NCBI RefSeq assembly: GCF_000828635.1
Contig: NZ_AP012547.1
Coordinates: 3,720,001 to 3,784,000, forward strand
From: Sulfuritalea hydrogenivorans sk43H
Lineage (GTDB): Bacteria > Pseudomonadota > Gammaproteobacteria > Burkholderiales > Rhodocyclaceae
Direction of reading: 5' to 3'
DNA length: 64,000 bases
Shown here: piece by piece, positions 45,495 to 56,939 of the stretch
Position numbering within the stretch: position 1 is the first letter of the stretch
Layout: each line of letters begins with the position of its first letter
Notes under the pieces: model-generated
Databases searched by the model: none
The model's input: only the letters and a program-made list of their open reading frames with translations
What the model was told of the DNA's origin: nothing
Made by a program: the position numbers and the translations under genes

Positions 45495-46325
45495 TCACCA
45501 TCTCCCCGAGGCACCACCGCCGCCGAATCCGCCGCCGCCGCCCGAGAAGCCGCCGCCTCCCCCGGAAAATCCGCCGCCGCCACGGCCACCGGAAAACACA
45601 TTGACGAAGGACAGCAGGAACACCAGCACCGCCGCGCCAGCGGCAATGCCCAGGGAACCGAAGACCATGAAACCCAGCCAGCCGCCGATCGCCGCGGCCG
45701 CCAGCGAGCCGAACAGGCCGAACATCATGCGCAAAAAGCCGGCGCCGGCCACAACCAGGAACAACCATTCGATCCAGTCCGGCTGCTCGCCGCCCTGCGG
45801 CGCGGCGATGGGGGCCGGAACGGTTTCGCCAGGCTGACCGGCGCCGCCCAGCGCCTGATCAAGGGCCGCGATCGCCGTCTGCAACCCGCCGAAGAAGTCG
45901 CCCTGGCGAAAGGCCGGGGCCATGCGTTCGTTGACGATGCGGCTGGCAATCGCATCGGGGATGGGCCCTTCCAGTCCGTAGCCGACTTCGATGCGCATCC
46001 GGCGATCGTTCTTGGCGACGATGACGATGACGCCGTTGTCGGCGCCCTTGCGCCCGATCTTCCAGGCCTCCGCGAGGCGTATGCCGAATTGCTCGATGGC
46101 TTCGGGCTGCGTCGTCGGCAGCAGCAACACCGCGATCTGTGCGCGCCCGGCACGGTCGATCGCCGCCAGTTGCGCCTCCAGCCGACCGCGCTGGGTGGCG
46201 TCGAGGGTACCGGTCAGGTCGGTGACGCGCGCGCTGAGCGCCGGCAGCGGCACCGGCTCGGCCGCCCGCCCGATGCCGGGCAGCAGCAACCAGAGCAGGG
46301 CCAGCCAGGCCGGCCAGCGCAGCAT
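45495..46325 (-). CDS. YgcG-family TPM-domain protein with Gly-rich tail
   Basis: 276 residues: signal peptide ([20 protein letters not shown]), TPM domain (about 30-155; [40 protein letters not shown]), two or three helices (about 185-245), then a Gly/Ser/Phe tail ([17 protein letters not shown]...). The tail is typical of YgcG proteins. Start at ATG 46325. Operon with lemA. Confidence 0.87.
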   Translation of the reverse strand: MLRWPAWLALLWLLLPGIGRAAEPVPLPALSARVTDLTGTLDATQRGRLEAQLAAIDRAGRAQIAVLLLPTTQPEAIEQFGIRLAEAWKIGRKGADNGVIVIVAKNDRRMRIEVGYGLEGPIPDAIASRIVNERMAPAFRQGDFFGGLQTAIAALDQALGGAGQPGETVPAPIAAPQGGEQPDWIEWLFLVVAGAGFLRMMFGLFGSLAAAAIGGWLGFMVFGSLGIAAGAAVLVFLLSFVNVFSGGRGGGGFSGGGGGFSGGGGGFGGGGASGRW

Positions 46326-46332
46326 CACGGTA

Positions 46333-46983
46333 TTACTTGGCCGGCGCGGGTGCGGGAGTCGGCGCTGGCGCCACGGCGGGTGCGGCGGCGGGCGGCGCGT
46401 CGAACTTGATCGCCGGCGGCGTCGACATCGCCTTTTCATCCTCGACCGTGAAATTGGCCTTGGTCTGCCAGCCCATGACCATCGCGGTCAGGTTGTTGGG
46501 GAAGGTGCGCACCGAGACGTTGTACTCCTGCACCGACTTGATGTAGCGGTTGCGCGCCACGGTGATGCGGTTCTCGGTGCCCTCCACCTGCGCCTGCAGG
46601 TCGCGGAAATTGGCGTCGGCCTTGAGGTTCGGGTAGTTTTCCGCGACGACCAGCAGCCGCGACAGCGCCCCGCCCAGTTCGCCCTGGGCCTTCTGAAACT
46701 TGGCGAAGGCGGCCGGGTCGTTGATCAGCTCGGGCGTGGCTTTCATCCCGGCGACATTGGCGCGCGCCTCGGTCACGCGGGTCAGCACGTCCTTCTCGTG
46801 GCTGGCGTAACCCTGCACCACCGACACCAAGTTGGGAATCAGGTCCGCGCGGCGCTTGTACTGGTTCAACACCTCCGACCACGCGGCATTCACCGCCTCG
46901 TCGTTGATCTGGATCTGGTTGTAACCGCAGCCGGACAGCAGGGTCGCCGCAAGGGCCAGCACGGCAAAGAGGCGCATACGCAT
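46333..46983 (-). CDS. lemA: LemA-family lipoprotein
   Basis: 216 residues: lipoprotein signal ([20 protein letters not shown]), then the LemA four-helix fold ([60 protein letters not shown]). A short Ala/Pro tail ([15 protein letters not shown]) includes a copy of the 20-base motif; most LemA proteins lack such a tail. Start at ATG 46983. Confidence 0.92.
   Translation of the reverse strand: MRMRLFAVLALAATLLSGCGYNQIQINDEAVNAAWSEVLNQYKRRADLIPNLVSVVQGYASHEKDVLTRVTEARANVAGMKATPELINDPAAFAKFQKAQGELGGALSRLLVVAENYPNLKADANFRDLQAQVEGTENRITVARNRYIKSVQEYNVSVRTFPNNLTAMVMGWQTKANFTVEDEKAMSTPPAIKFDAPPAAAPAVAPAPTPAPAPAK
46358..46377 (+). repeat. dispersed 20-base motif, exact copy
   Basis: GTCGGCGCTGGCG-CC-ACGGC, antisense to lemA, read as AVAPAPT in the C-terminal tail. 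Confidence 0.85.
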
Positions 46984-47120
46984 GGTGTTCTCCAATCGGG
47001 AGGGGAAACAGCTGCAAATATGGCGGCGATGTACTGCAATTGCAAGGGGGACTTCTTCTCCCACGCTCCAGCGCCGGGACTCGCACCGGCGCGGCCACCC
47101 ATCAGGCACGGACCCCAGAA

Positions 47121-47140
47121 GTCGGCGCTGACCACACGCC
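47121..47140 (+). repeat. dispersed 20-base motif, degenerate, intergenic
   Basis: GTCGGCGCTGACC-AC-ACGCC (15 of 18) between lemA and the FAD oxidoreductase gene; the clearest copy outside coding sequence. Confidence 0.45.
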
Positions 47141-47205
47141 GCGCAGGGCCTCTGCCGCGCCCCATCGCCTACAATAGAGCCCCCTCAGCCTCGCCGAACG
47201 CCAGC

Positions 47206-50200
47206 ATGACCGCCCGCCTGCGCGAAATCCCCTACAACTACACCTCGTTCTCCGACCGCGAGATCGTCATCCGCCTGCTCGGCGCGGAGGCTTGGGCGAC
47301 GCTGAACGAATTGCGCGCGGAGCGCGTCACCGGCCGCTCCGCGCGCATGCTCTACGAAGTGCTGGGCGACATCTGGGTGGTACGGCGCAATCCCTATCTG
47401 GAAGACGACCTGCTGGGCAATCGCGAACGGCGCGAGGCGCTGGTGGAGGCCCTGCGCCACCGGCTGCGCGAAATCGACAAGCGGCGTGAGGTTGGCACAC
47501 CCCGGAACGAGCGCGTCGCACTGTTGCTGACCGCCGCACAGGCCGCCGTGCAGTCCTTCGAGCGCTGGTTCGAGGAAACCCGCAGCCTGCGCAAGAAGGC
47601 GTTGAAGGCGCTGGCCCGCCACACGCGTCGCGACAACATCTGTTTTGACGGCCTGGCGCGCGTCTCGCATGTGACGGACGCCACCGACTGGCGTGTCGAG
47701 TATCCCTTCGTCGTGCTGGCGCCCGACACCGAAGATGAGATGGCGCCGCTGGTGCGCGCCTGCATCGAACTCGGCCTGACCATCATCCCGCGCGGCGGCG
47801 GCACTGGTTACACCGGCGGCGCGGTGCCGCTGGATGCCCTCTCGGTGGTGATCAACACCGAAAAGCTGATCGATCTCGGCGCCGTCGAGATGAAGCGCCT
47901 GCCCGGAACCGACAGGGACTACGCGACGGTGCGCACCGGCGCCGGGCTGGTTACGCGCCGCGTCATGGAAGCGGCTGAGAAAGCCGAGCTGGTGTTCGCC
48001 TGCGACCCGACCTCGGCTGACGCCTCCTGCATCGGCGGCAACATCGCGATGAACGCGGGTGGCAAGAAGGCGGTGCTGTGGGGCACGGCGCTGGACAACC
48101 TGGCCTCGTGGCGCATGGTGACACCCGACGGCAACTGGCTGGACGTCGAGCGCCTCAACCACAATTTCGGCAAGATCCACGAACAGGAAACTGTCAGCTT
48201 CCGCCTCGTGCGCTGGGACGCGACAGGAAAGAAGAAGCTCGGCGAGGAGCAACTCGACGTGCCGGGCCGGCTGTTCCGCAAGGAAGGCCTCGGCAAGGAC
48301 GTCACCGACAAGTTCCTCGCCGGCATTCCGGGCGTGCAGAAGGAAGGCACCGACGGCCTGATCACTTCGGCGGTGTGGGTGTTGCACAAGATGCCGCCGG
48401 TGACGCGCACGGTCTGCCTGGAATTCTTCGGCCGCGTCACCGACGCCGTGCCCTCCATCGTCGAGATCACCGATTACTTCAAGCCGGGCGGCGCGGGACT
48501 CGCCGCCGGCGTGCAACTTGCCGGCCTCGAACACCTCGACGAACGCTACGTGCGCGCCGTCGGCTATGCGACCAAGGCAAAACGGCACGGCCGGCCGAAG
48601 ATGGTGCTGATCGGCGACATAGTCGGCGCCGACGACACGGCGGTGATGGCCGCCGCATCCGAAGTGGTACGCATGGCCAATGCGCGCGGCGCCGAGGGCT
48701 TCATCGCCGTCTCGCCCGAGGCGCGCAAGAAGTTCTGGCTCGACCGCGCGCGCACCGCGGCGATTTCGAAGCACACCAACGCCTTCAAGGTGAACGAGGA
48801 TGTGGTGATTCCGCTGCCGCGCATGGGCGACTACTGCGACGGCATCGAACGCATCAACATCGAACTCTCGATCGCCAACAAGATCGAACTGGCCGACGCG
48901 CTGAGCGAATTTCTCAAGGGCGAACTGCCGCTGCATGCGGGTGACGCCAACCTCGACCCGGAGCTGCTGCTGGGCGACAAGCGCGAGCAGGCATTGGAGC
49001 TGATCGCCGAGGTGCGTGCCGGCTGGCAGGGCCTGCTCGACAATCTCGACCGGCATTTCGCCGAGTTGCAGGATTACCGTTTGCGCGTGTCGTGGAAGAC
49101 CGAACTCAAGGCGCCGCTGGAAGCCCTGTTCGACGGCAATGCCTTCCGCCCGGTGCTGGAGCGGATCACGGCGATCCACCAGGAAGTGCTGCGCGGCCGC
49201 GTCTTCGTCGCCCTGCACATGCACGCCGGCGACGGCAACGTGCACACCAACATCCCGGTGAATTCCGACCACTATGCGATGCTGCAGACCGCCTACAAGG
49301 CCGTCGAACGCATCATGGCTCTGGCCAAGTCGCTGGGCGGGGTAATCTCCGGCGAACATGGCATCGGCATCACCAAGCTGGAATTCCTTGGCGACGACGA
49401 GATCCGCCCCTTCCGCGACTACAAGCAGAAGGTCGACCCGGACGGCTGCTTCAATCGCGGCAAGCTGATGGCGGGTGGCGATCTGGCCAACGCCTACACG
49501 CCGTCGTTCGCGTTGCTCGGCGTCGAGTCGCTGATCATGGAGCAATCCGACGTCGGCAGGATTTCCGAGTCGATCAAGAACTGCCTGCGCTGCGGCAAGT
49601 GCAAGCCGGTGTGCTCGACCCATGTGCCGCGCGCCAACCTGCTCTACAGCCCGCGCAACAAGATCCTCGGCACCTCGCTGCTGATCGAAGCCTTCCTCTA
49701 CGAAGAGCAGACCCGGCGCGGCATTTCGCTGCAGCACTTCGACGAATTTTCCGACGTCGCCGACCATTGCACCGTGTGCCACAAGTGCGTGACGCCCTGC
49801 CCGGTGGATATCGACTTCGGCGACGTCTCGGTGGCGATGCGCAACTTCCTGCGCCGCCAGGGCAAGAAAAAATTCAATCCGGGCACGGCGGCGGCGATGG
49901 GCTTCCTTTCCGCCACCGACCCGGCAACCATCAAGCTGGTGCGCGCCGGCATGATCCAGCTCGGCTACAAGGCGCAGCGCCTCGGCCACGCACTGGCGAA
50001 ATCCTTCGGCCTGATCCAGGACAGCGTCAAGCATCCGCCGGCCACGCTGGGGCGCCCCGAACTCAAGGCGCAGGTGATCCATTTCCTCAACAAGCCGATG
50101 CCGAAGGACGTGCCCAACCGCACCTCGCGCGCCCTGCTCGACGTCGAGGACGACAGCCTGATCCCGGTGATCCGCGACCCGCAGCGAACTGCCGAGGATT

Positions 50201-50991
50201 CCGAAGCGGTGTTCTACTTTCCCGGTTGCGGCTCGGAGCGACTGTTCTCGCAAGTCGGGCTGGCCACGCAGGCCATGCTCTGGCATGCCGGCGCCACCAC
50301 GGTGTTGCCGCCGGGCTACCTGTGCTGCGGCTATCCGCAGACCGCCAGCGGCGACGAGGACAAGGGCCAAGCCATCACCACGGCCAACCGCGTGCTGTTC
50401 CACCGCGTCGCCAACACGCTGAACTACCTCGACATCAAGACCGTCGTGGTCTCCTGCGGCACCTGCATGGACCAGTTGCTGAAGTACGAGTTCGGCAAGA
50501 TATTCCCCGGCTGCCGGCTGGTGGACATCCACGAATGGCTGTTCGAAAAAGGCATCAAGCTCGATGGCGTGAAAGGCATGCAGTACATGTACCACGAGCC
50601 CTGCCACACGCCGATGAAACACTATTCGGGCGTCAAGGTGGCCAACGCGCTGATGGGCCAGCGCGTCGATCTCAGCGATCGCTGCTGCGGCGAATCGGGA
50701 TCGCTGGCCGTTTCGCGGCCCGATGTGTCGACCCAGATCCGCTTCCGCAAGCAACAGGAAATCGAGGCAGGTGCTGCCGAACTCAGAAGAGTCGGCGCCG
50801 GCGGTACGGCGGTGAAAATCCTCACCTCCTGCCCCTCCTGCCTGCAAGGCCTGTCGCGCTACGAGAACGATGCGGATATTTCCGCCGACTACATCGTGGT
50901 CGAAATGGCCAGGGCGATCCTCGGTCCCGACTGGATGCAGAACTACCTGCGCGCGGCCAACAGCGGCGGCATTGAACGGATACTGCTTTGA
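47206..50991 (+). CDS. fused DUF3683 / FAD-linked oxidase / Fe-S / CCG-domain oxidoreductase
   Basis: 1261 residues, start [20 protein letters not shown] at ATG 47206. Order: DUF3683 (about 1-150), FAD_binding_4 ([20 protein letters not shown]), FAD-oxidase C-terminal domain ([16 protein letters not shown]), two 4Fe-4S clusters ([11 protein letters not shown] near 793, [11 protein letters not shown] near 855), and two cysteine-rich CCG domains (CCGYPQ near 1040, CCGESG near 1160). This equals GlcD plus GlcF in one chain, so a membrane-linked 2-hydroxyacid (glycolate or D-lactate) dehydrogenase is likely; the substrate is not proven. A possible -10 TACAAT lies at 47170. Confidence 0.9.
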   Translation: MTARLREIPYNYTSFSDREIVIRLLGAEAWATLNELRAERVTGRSARMLYEVLGDIWVVRRNPYLEDDLLGNRERREALVEALRHRLREIDKRREVGTPRNERVALLLTAAQAAVQSFERWFEETRSLRKKALKALARHTRRDNICFDGLARVSHVTDATDWRVEYPFVVLAPDTEDEMAPLVRACIELGLTIIPRGGGTGYTGGAVPLDALSVVINTEKLIDLGAVEMKRLPGTDRDYATVRTGAGLVTRRVMEAAEKAELVFACDPTSADASCIGGNIAMNAGGKKAVLWGTALDNLASWRMVTPDGNWLDVERLNHNFGKIHEQETVSFRLVRWDATGKKKLGEEQLDVPGRLFRKEGLGKDVTDKFLAGIPGVQKEGTDGLITSAVWVLHKMPPVTRTVCLEFFGRVTDAVPSIVEITDYFKPGGAGLAAGVQLAGLEHLDERYVRAVGYATKAKRHGRPKMVLIGDIVGADDTAVMAAASEVVRMANARGAEGFIAVSPEARKKFWLDRARTAAISKHTNAFKVNEDVVIPLPRMGDYCDGIERINIELSIANKIELADALSEFLKGELPLHAGDANLDPELLLGDKREQALELIAEVRAGWQGLLDNLDRHFAELQDYRLRVSWKTELKAPLEALFDGNAFRPVLERITAIHQEVLRGRVFVALHMHAGDGNVHTNIPVNSDHYAMLQTAYKAVERIMALAKSLGGVISGEHGIGITKLEFLGDDEIRPFRDYKQKVDPDGCFNRGKLMAGGDLANAYTPSFALLGVESLIMEQSDVGRISESIKNCLRCGKCKPVCSTHVPRANLLYSPRNKILGTSLLIEAFLYEEQTRRGISLQHFDEFSDVADHCTVCHKCVTPCPVDIDFGDVSVAMRNFLRRQGKKKFNPGTAAAMGFLSATDPATIKLVRAGMIQLGYKAQRLGHALAKSFGLIQDSVKHPPATLGRPELKAQVIHFLNKPMPKDVPNRTSRALLDVEDDSLIPVIRDPQRTAEDSEAVFYFPGCGSERLFSQVGLATQAMLWHAGATTVLPPGYLCCGYPQTASGDEDKGQAITTANRVLFHRVANTLNYLDIKTVVVSCGTCMDQLLKYEFGKIFPGCRLVDIHEWLFEKGIKLDGVKGMQYMYHEPCHTPMKHYSGVKVANALMGQRVDLSDRCCGESGSLAVSRPDVSTQIRFRKQQEIEAGAAELRRVGAGGTAVKILTSCPSCLQGLSRYENDADISADYIVVEMARAILGPDWMQNYLRAANSGGIERILL
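48622..48641 (+). repeat. dispersed 20-base motif, 16 of 18 fixed positions
   Basis: GTCGGCGCCGACG-AC-ACGGC in the FAD oxidoreductase gene, read as VGADDTA. It may instead reflect a native codon run. Confidence 0.45.
50791..50810 (+). repeat. dispersed 20-base motif, 17 of 18 fixed positions
   Basis: GTCGGCGCCGGCG-GT-ACGGC, sense, read as VGAGGTA between the last two CCG-domain segments. Confidence 0.75.
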
Positions 50992-51596
50992 GCGAAACCG
51001 ACAGCGCACCGGGCCGGCCGATCGACAAGCGGCCCTTCTACTGGATGCTGGGCATTCTCGGCGGCATGGTCGTGTCCGTGCTCGGCTTCCAGTTCGCGGG
51101 CAACCAGAAGCTGCACAACACGGCGTTGTGGCAGCGTTTCAGGCCCGTGACGCTGGTCTCGCCGCCGCAGACCGCGACGCCGGTGGAAGTGCAGGACACG
51201 CGTCGCGTGGGCTATGTCGTGGTGCAGACGGAAAAGGGACTCTACTTCCTGACCGGGGCCAAATACGTGCCGCCCGCCGGATCGAAGGTGGTGGTGCAAG
51301 CCAACGAGCGCTGGGACTTGTTCCTCTGCGCCGAAGACGGCAGCCGCTGCATGAGCATCCATTCCTTCTGCGCCGAGGCCACCTGGCCCAATCTGCGGCG
51401 CGATGAGCAAGGCCGCATGGAATCCTGCTTCGCCCCACGCGCGCTCGACACGCCCTTGCCGGAAGTCTCCAGCGTGAAACCGCTGACGGCCGTGCCCGGC
51501 GGCGTCGGCAAGGGCAAGCGCATGCCGCCGGCCCTGGGCTTGTCCCATCCGCGCGAATGGTCCTGGCGCATGGGCCTGCCCGCACAATCGCGCTGA
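50988..51596 (+). CDS. membrane-anchored protein of unknown function
   Basis: 202 residues from TTG 50988, which overlaps the preceding stop (TTGA). One N-terminal membrane helix ([20 protein letters not shown]), then a periplasmic beta-rich domain ([20 protein letters not shown]) with three cysteines. No family recognised. Coupling to the dehydrogenase gene suggests an accessory role in that complex. The 153 bases after it look like a promoter region for the next gene; no firm site is named. Confidence 0.65.
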   Translation: MSETDSAPGRPIDKRPFYWMLGILGGMVVSVLGFQFAGNQKLHNTALWQRFRPVTLVSPPQTATPVEVQDTRRVGYVVVQTEKGLYFLTGAKYVPPAGSKVVVQANERWDLFLCAEDGSRCMSIHSFCAEATWPNLRRDEQGRMESCFAPRALDTPLPEVSSVKPLTAVPGGVGKGKRMPPALGLSHPREWSWRMGLPAQSR

Positions 51597-51749
51597 AACA
51601 CCCGATCAGGGCCGTGCGACACCACATGGCGCCGGATTGGCGCTATGCTTATGAAATGCGATACATATCAACTGCAAGCTCTGTGCCGATTCCGGCGATG
51701 ATTTGCTGCGAACTCCGACAGCCGAACTTTCGACCTTGAATGAAACGCC

Positions 51750-53432
51750 ATGAACTTTGACCTGCCTCCCACCGGTACCGACCCGAGCCCCGCCTTCGTC
51801 AATGCGATTGCCTGCCAGGACTGGCTGGTCACCGTTCCGCTGGCGAATGCCGTGCAGGCACAGTCGATGTTCCTGCGCCAGTTGAACCTGCTGCACCGTT
51901 TCGCCCTCCCTGCTTCCGAGCGTTTTGCCATTCTTGACACGCTGCGCGGTCCGGTAAGCGACGTGCAGGGAGACGCGGTAAAGAAGTTCGCCAGCAAGCC
52001 CCTGCCTTTCGCGCCGCACGAGCAGGCGGCGCTGGACAGCACGCTGAACGTCTGGCACATGCTGGCACTGGGCTACCTGCGCTGTTTCGAATCCCTCTGC
52101 GCGGGGGATTCCGGCGTTATCACGACGGCCGTCTTGCAGTCAAAGCGGACACTGCTCGCCGGCGACCAGGAGCTGGCAGCCAAGATCGCCGTCCTCGCCC
52201 AGCGCACGCTGTCGGTGTTTGCCGACTGGCAGGTTGATCTGTGTCGCGGCGAGCAGTTGCCCGACCCGACCTACTGGAAGAAATTGCACCAGATTTTTTC
52301 CGCCGCCGAGACTCTCGGCATCGCCGCGCGCGCGGTCAATGATCCGGTGCGGCACGGCAACGCGCCGACCAGCGCGCTGGCCGCCTACGGTGAATGCAAC
52401 CTGCTCTCCACGGCCAACCCCTATGAGCTCCCGGCACGCCATCTGGCCTGGGTGGCACGCTGGGCAAGGCGCTGGGGCGCCAAGCTGGCGCTGCTGAAAA
52501 TGCCGCCCGAAGACATTCGCAACCGCGCCGTGCCGCTGTGGGTCGACCTCGAGTCCGATCGGCCGGCAAGCTATGCGCCGCGAGCCTCAAGCAGCGGTCG
52601 CTGGCTGGAAACCACCGAGCTCAGGAAGAGCCTGGTGGCCCGCATCGCCTTGCTGGAACAAGGTCGCGCCCCCGCCCAGCTGCAGCTCGGCGACGACGTT
52701 ACCCAGCCCGCCGCGGGCCAGTTGCTGGAACGGGTTCTGCAACGCTGGTGCAAGGGCGGCGTGCCGCGTCGCCATGAACGCCGCAGCGCAAGCGGCACCT
52801 GCAATTTCATTGCGGGCTTCGAGGCGGTGCATTACCACCTCTCGGGCCGCCAGATGTTTCATGCCCCCTCGCGCGACGATACGACGCTGCGACGCGAGCG
52901 GGAACAGTTCGAAACCTTCGGCGACCATAGCCACAAGGCAGGAAGTACCGGCGGCGAAGAGGGCGCATCGAATCTCGAGAACTGGGAAATCATGGACGAC
53001 TGGCGCCTGCTCGATGAGTCCGCCACCGGCCTGCGCATCTCGCGGCCGCTGAAGGAAGGCGCGCGCATCGGGGCCGGCCAGTTGATCGCGGTAAAAACGC
53101 AGGACAGCCAGCACTTCACCCTGGGCAACGTGCGCTGGGCATTGCGCGAAGGAGATGCCTCCCTCGCGGCGGGCATTCAGCTATTCCCCGGCCAACCGCG
53201 TCCGGTCGCGATACGCACGGTGGAAGCCGACGGCCGCGGCACGTGGCGCCCGGGCTTCCTGCTGCCGGAAGCCGCCGACCTCAAGGAGCCGCCAAGCGTG
53301 GTTGTTCCCGTCGGCACATTTCGCATCGAACGCAGCATCGAGGTCATGGTCGATGAGAAACTACGAGTGCTGAAGCTGTCCCGCGTCCTCGATCGCGGCG
53401 TCGAGTTCGAGCGCTGCAATTTTCACGACTGA
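51750..53432 (+). CDS. 560-residue cytoplasmic protein, possible PilZ-like C-terminus
   Basis: No signal peptide or membrane helices. The N-terminal two thirds is helical (LTVWHML-type segments such as LDSTLNVWHMLALGYLRCFE). The last third is beta-rich: DESATGLRISRPLKEGARIG, LIAVKTQDSQHFTLGNVRWA and AAGIQLFPGQPRPVAIRT. The S-x-x-G-L-R spacing and the RW-LREGD... AGIQ pattern recall PilZ domains, but the RxxxR/DxSxxG signature is incomplete. Family not named. Convergent with phoR, which ends within its last codons. Confidence 0.65.
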   Translation: MNFDLPPTGTDPSPAFVNAIACQDWLVTVPLANAVQAQSMFLRQLNLLHRFALPASERFAILDTLRGPVSDVQGDAVKKFASKPLPFAPHEQAALDSTLNVWHMLALGYLRCFESLCAGDSGVITTAVLQSKRTLLAGDQELAAKIAVLAQRTLSVFADWQVDLCRGEQLPDPTYWKKLHQIFSAAETLGIAARAVNDPVRHGNAPTSALAAYGECNLLSTANPYELPARHLAWVARWARRWGAKLALLKMPPEDIRNRAVPLWVDLESDRPASYAPRASSSGRWLETTELRKSLVARIALLEQGRAPAQLQLGDDVTQPAAGQLLERVLQRWCKGGVPRRHERRSASGTCNFIAGFEAVHYHLSGRQMFHAPSRDDTTLRREREQFETFGDHSHKAGSTGGEEGASNLENWEIMDDWRLLDESATGLRISRPLKEGARIGAGQLIAVKTQDSQHFTLGNVRWALREGDASLAAGIQLFPGQPRPVAIRTVEADGRGTWRPGFLLPEAADLKEPPSVVVPVGTFRIERSIEVMVDEKLRVLKLSRVLDRGVEFERCNFHD

Positions 53433-54723
53433 ATCCGGTGCGGTGGAAACACCGCGCTGAAGGTCGAACCATGCCCCGGCTCGCTTTCGATCTGAAGCAC
53501 CGCCTGGTGCCGCTCCAGCACATGCTTGACGATGGCCAGGCCAAGCCCGGTGCCGCCCGCTTCGCGCGAACGACCACGATCGACCCGGTAAAACCGCTCC
53601 GTCAGGCGGGGCAGGTGTTCCGGAGCGATGCCGATGCCGCTGTCGCGCACTGAATACCGGCCGCCGGCCTCGCCCTCGGCGCTCCAGCGCAACATGATCT
53701 CGCCGCCGTCCGGGGTATAGCGCACCGCATTCACGGCCAGGTTGGCAAAGGCCGAACGCAACTCGCGCGCACTGCCCAGCAGGACCTTGGGCCCCCCGCT
53801 TTCAAGCGTGATGCGATGCCGCCCCGCCGAAAGCGCTTCGATTTCCTGACAGATGTCGGCCAGCATGGCGGCAACGTCTATCGGATCTTCAAGAGGCGGC
53901 GGCGCATCGGTTTCCAGCGACGACAGCGTCAGCAGGTCGTCGATCAGCTGCTGCATGCGCCGCGCCTGGTCGGCGGCGGTTTTCAGGTAATGGGCAAGCT
54001 CCTGTGGCGGCGTATCGTCCAGCGCATCCAATGCGGTTTCGACAAAGCCGAGCGTCACGGTCAGCGGCGTCTTCAGTTCATGCGAAACATTGGCGACGAA
54101 ATCGCGCCGCATGGTGGCGAGCTTCTGCAACTGCGTCACGTCGCGCACCAGCAGCAGCGTGCGTCCCGCCGCGAAAGGAGCAGCCTGGACCTGCAGGGTG
54201 CGGCCCGGATTGCGCTGGGTGCGCAGCTCCAGCGGCACGCCGCGATGATCGGGGCTGTCGAGGTAGGCCAGAAATTCCGGTTCGCGCAGCAGATGCGTGA
54301 TGCGGCTGCCGGTATCGATCGAACCCTTGAGGCCGAGGCAGGCCTCGGCGTGGAGATTCATCCACTCGATGGCGCGGTGGCCGTCGAGGATCATGACGCC
54401 GTCGGGCAAGGCCTCGGCGGCGCGGCGGAAGCGATCCAGCTCCTGGGTCGCCTGCTCGCGCTCGGCACTGGCCAGCCGGCCCCGCCGGTGCAGGGCTTCG
54501 AACACCGCACCCCAGGCACCGCTGGCGCTCGGTGTCGGCGTGCCCAGCGGACAACCGGCCCAGTGGATGAGGCGCAGCACCATCCAGAGCTGGCGCAGAA
54601 AAAAGAAGGCGAAGCTGCCAAGCGCCATCAGTACCGCACCGGACTCGCGTGCCGCAAACCAGCCCGCCAGCGTGGCCAGAGCCGCCAGCGCAATGGCCGC
54701 CAGCAGCTCCCTCAGTACCGCCC

Positions 54724-54727
<4 letters not shown>
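53423..54727 (-). CDS. phoR: phosphate regulon sensor histidine kinase
   Basis: 434 residues: two N-terminal hydrophobic helices, a PAS domain (about 105-200; LPDGVMILDGHRAIEWMNLH), HisKA with phospho-acceptor His in RDFVANVSHELKTPLTV, and HATPase_c with NLAVNAVRYTP, RDSGIGIAPEHLPRLTERFY and GGTGLGLAIVKHVL. Start GTG 54727 overlaps the phoB stop by four bases (GTGA). Architecture and gene order identify PhoR. Confidence 0.92.
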
Positions 54728-55410
<683 letters not shown>

Positions 55411-55452
55411 GGTTATTCGGTCTCTCCAAAAGCCTGCAGTCTATTGCGGCTT

Positions 55453-55470
55453 GATGACGGTTCCATGACA
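55453..55470 (-). promoter_or_regulatory. Pho box upstream of phoB
   Basis: Minus strand TGTCATGGAACCGTCATC: two GTCAT half-sites at the 11-base spacing of the E. coli Pho box (CTGTCATAAAACTGTCAT). 43 bases before the phoB start, in the gap shared with the divergent DUF971 gene. Confidence 0.75.
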
Positions 55471-55526
55471 TCGATGCGGCCCGCCGCGTGCGCTATCATA
55501 GCGGGCCAATTCAAGGAGCTGTCACC

Positions 55527-55946
55527 ATGTCCGGTCTCGACCCCAAGACCCCGATTCCCACCGAGATCACCCTGCACAAAAAGTCGCGCATGCTCGAACT
55601 CACCTTCGACGACGGCAGCCACTACAACCTGCCCGCCGAATTCCTGCGCGTCTGGAGTCCCTCCGCCGAAGTTCGCGGCCACGGTCCGGGACAGGAGACG
55701 CTGCAAACCGGCAAGCGCAATGTCGAGATCACCGCGCTGGAGCCGGTCGGCAACTATGCGGTGCAGCCGACTTTCTCCGATGGCCACAGCAGCGGCATCT
55801 ACTCGTGGGATTTGCTGCACAAGCTCGGCGCCGATCAGGAAGCGCTCTGGGCGGATTATCTCGACCGCCTTGAAAAAGCCGGTGCCAGCCGCGATGTGGA
55901 CTCGACGACCAAGCCACCCAAGTCGGGTGGCTGCGGCAGCCATTGA
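55527..55946 (+). CDS. DUF971 protein
   Basis: 139 residues: DUF971 (gamma-butyrobetaine hydroxylase N-terminal-like) fold with [40 protein letters not shown] and [13 protein letters not shown] short Cys-containing tail ([10 protein letters not shown]) could bind metal. Start at ATG 55527 behind AAGGAG. Thirteen bases before ubiE, the usual betaproteobacterial neighbour. Confidence 0.87.
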   Translation: MSGLDPKTPIPTEITLHKKSRMLELTFDDGSHYNLPAEFLRVWSPSAEVRGHGPGQETLQTGKRNVEITALEPVGNYAVQPTFSDGHSSGIYSWDLLHKLGADQEALWADYLDRLEKAGASRDVDSTTKPPKSGGCGSH

Positions 55947-55959
55947 GCAAGAACTCGGC

Positions 55960-56691
55960 ATGAGCAAGACCCATTTCGGTTTTGAAACCGTAGACGAGAA
56001 GGAAAAGGCGCAGCGCGTAGCCGGCGTCTTTTCGTCGGTCGCGCAGAAATACGACGTGATGAACGATCTCATGTCGATGGGTCTGCATCGGCTCTGGAAG
56101 AAATTCACCATCGACATCGCCGCGCCGCGACCCGGCGAACGCGTGCTCGATGTCGCCGGCGGCACGGCCGATCTTTCGTCGGCCTTCGCCCGCCGCGTCG
56201 GTGCCGACGGTCAGGTCTGGCTCACCGACATCAACAACGCCATGCTCGGCGTCGGTCGCGACCGCCTGCTCGATGAAGGCGTACTGGCTCCGGTGGCCCA
56301 GTGCGATGCGGAAAAGCTGCCCTTCCCCGACAACCATTTCGACATCGTCACGGTGGCCTTCGGCCTGCGCAACATGACACACAAGGATCGCGCGCTGGCG
56401 GAAATGCGCCGCGTGCTGCGACCCGGCGGACGCCTGCTGGTACTGGAGTTTTCCAAAGTGTGGAAGCCGCTGGAAAAGGCCTATGATGCCTACTCGTTCA
56501 AGTTGCTGCCCTGGCTGGGCGAGAAAATCGCAGGGGACGCCGAGTCCTACCGCTACCTGGCCGAGTCGATCCGCATGCACCCCGACCAGGCCACGCTCAA
56601 GGCCATGATGGAACAAGCCGGGCTGGAACGGGTCGAAGTATTCAACATGACAGCCGGCGTCGTCGCGCTGCATCGTGGTTACAAGTTCTAA
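55960..56691 (+). CDS. ubiE: demethylmenaquinone/2-methoxy-polyprenylbenzoquinol methyltransferase
   Basis: 243 residues. SAM-binding [16 protein letters not shown], the family motif [19 protein letters not shown], and the post-core [20 protein letters not shown] and [14 protein letters not shown]-methyltransferase of ubiquinone/menaquinone synthesis. Start [20 protein letters not shown] at ATG 55960. A MITE-like repeat follows 33 bases after the stop. Confidence 0.95.
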   Translation: MSKTHFGFETVDEKEKAQRVAGVFSSVAQKYDVMNDLMSMGLHRLWKKFTIDIAAPRPGERVLDVAGGTADLSSAFARRVGADGQVWLTDINNAMLGVGRDRLLDEGVLAPVAQCDAEKLPFPDNHFDIVTVAFGLRNMTHKDRALAEMRRVLRPGGRLLVLEFSKVWKPLEKAYDAYSFKLLPWLGEKIAGDAESYRYLAESIRMHPDQATLKAMMEQAGLERVEVFNMTAGVVALHRGYKF

Positions 56692-56724
56692 AGCTCATGG
56701 TCACATCAGACCATCCGCAGAGAA

Positions 56725-56924
56725 TGAAACACGCGAATAGCGAATTGAAGGCCCGCCCCTCCCATCCGCTTCGCGGCCCACGGCTGTCTTTGCACAGCCA
56801 GCCGGCTGCGGCGGCGCACCGCATGCGGTGCGAAACCCCGCCTCGCCCCCTCACGGGGAGGCTTCTGATTTGCTCGCTTCGCTCGACTGTCACCGGTCGC
56901 TCTGAACGAGTTGTTTCACATTAA
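56725..56924 (+). repeat. MITE-like element, copy 2
   Basis: TGAAACACGCGAA at the left and TTGTTTCACATTAA at the right. The interior has GCGAATTGAAGGCCCGCCCC, CAGCCGGCTGCGGCGGCGCA and CGCCTCGCCCCCTCACGGGG, shared with copy 3. The right end lies about ten bases before the ribosome site of the Tim44-like gene. No credible gene inside. Confidence 0.8.
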
Positions 56925-56939
56925 CGAGGAGAAGAAACA

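Noticed and set aside
47185-51009. 1274-codon open frame on the minus strand opposite the FAD/Fe-S oxidoreductase
   Set aside because: Antisense shadow of a GC-rich gene; composition is His/Arg/Gly/Val-biased with no domain, while the plus strand carries clear catalytic motifs.
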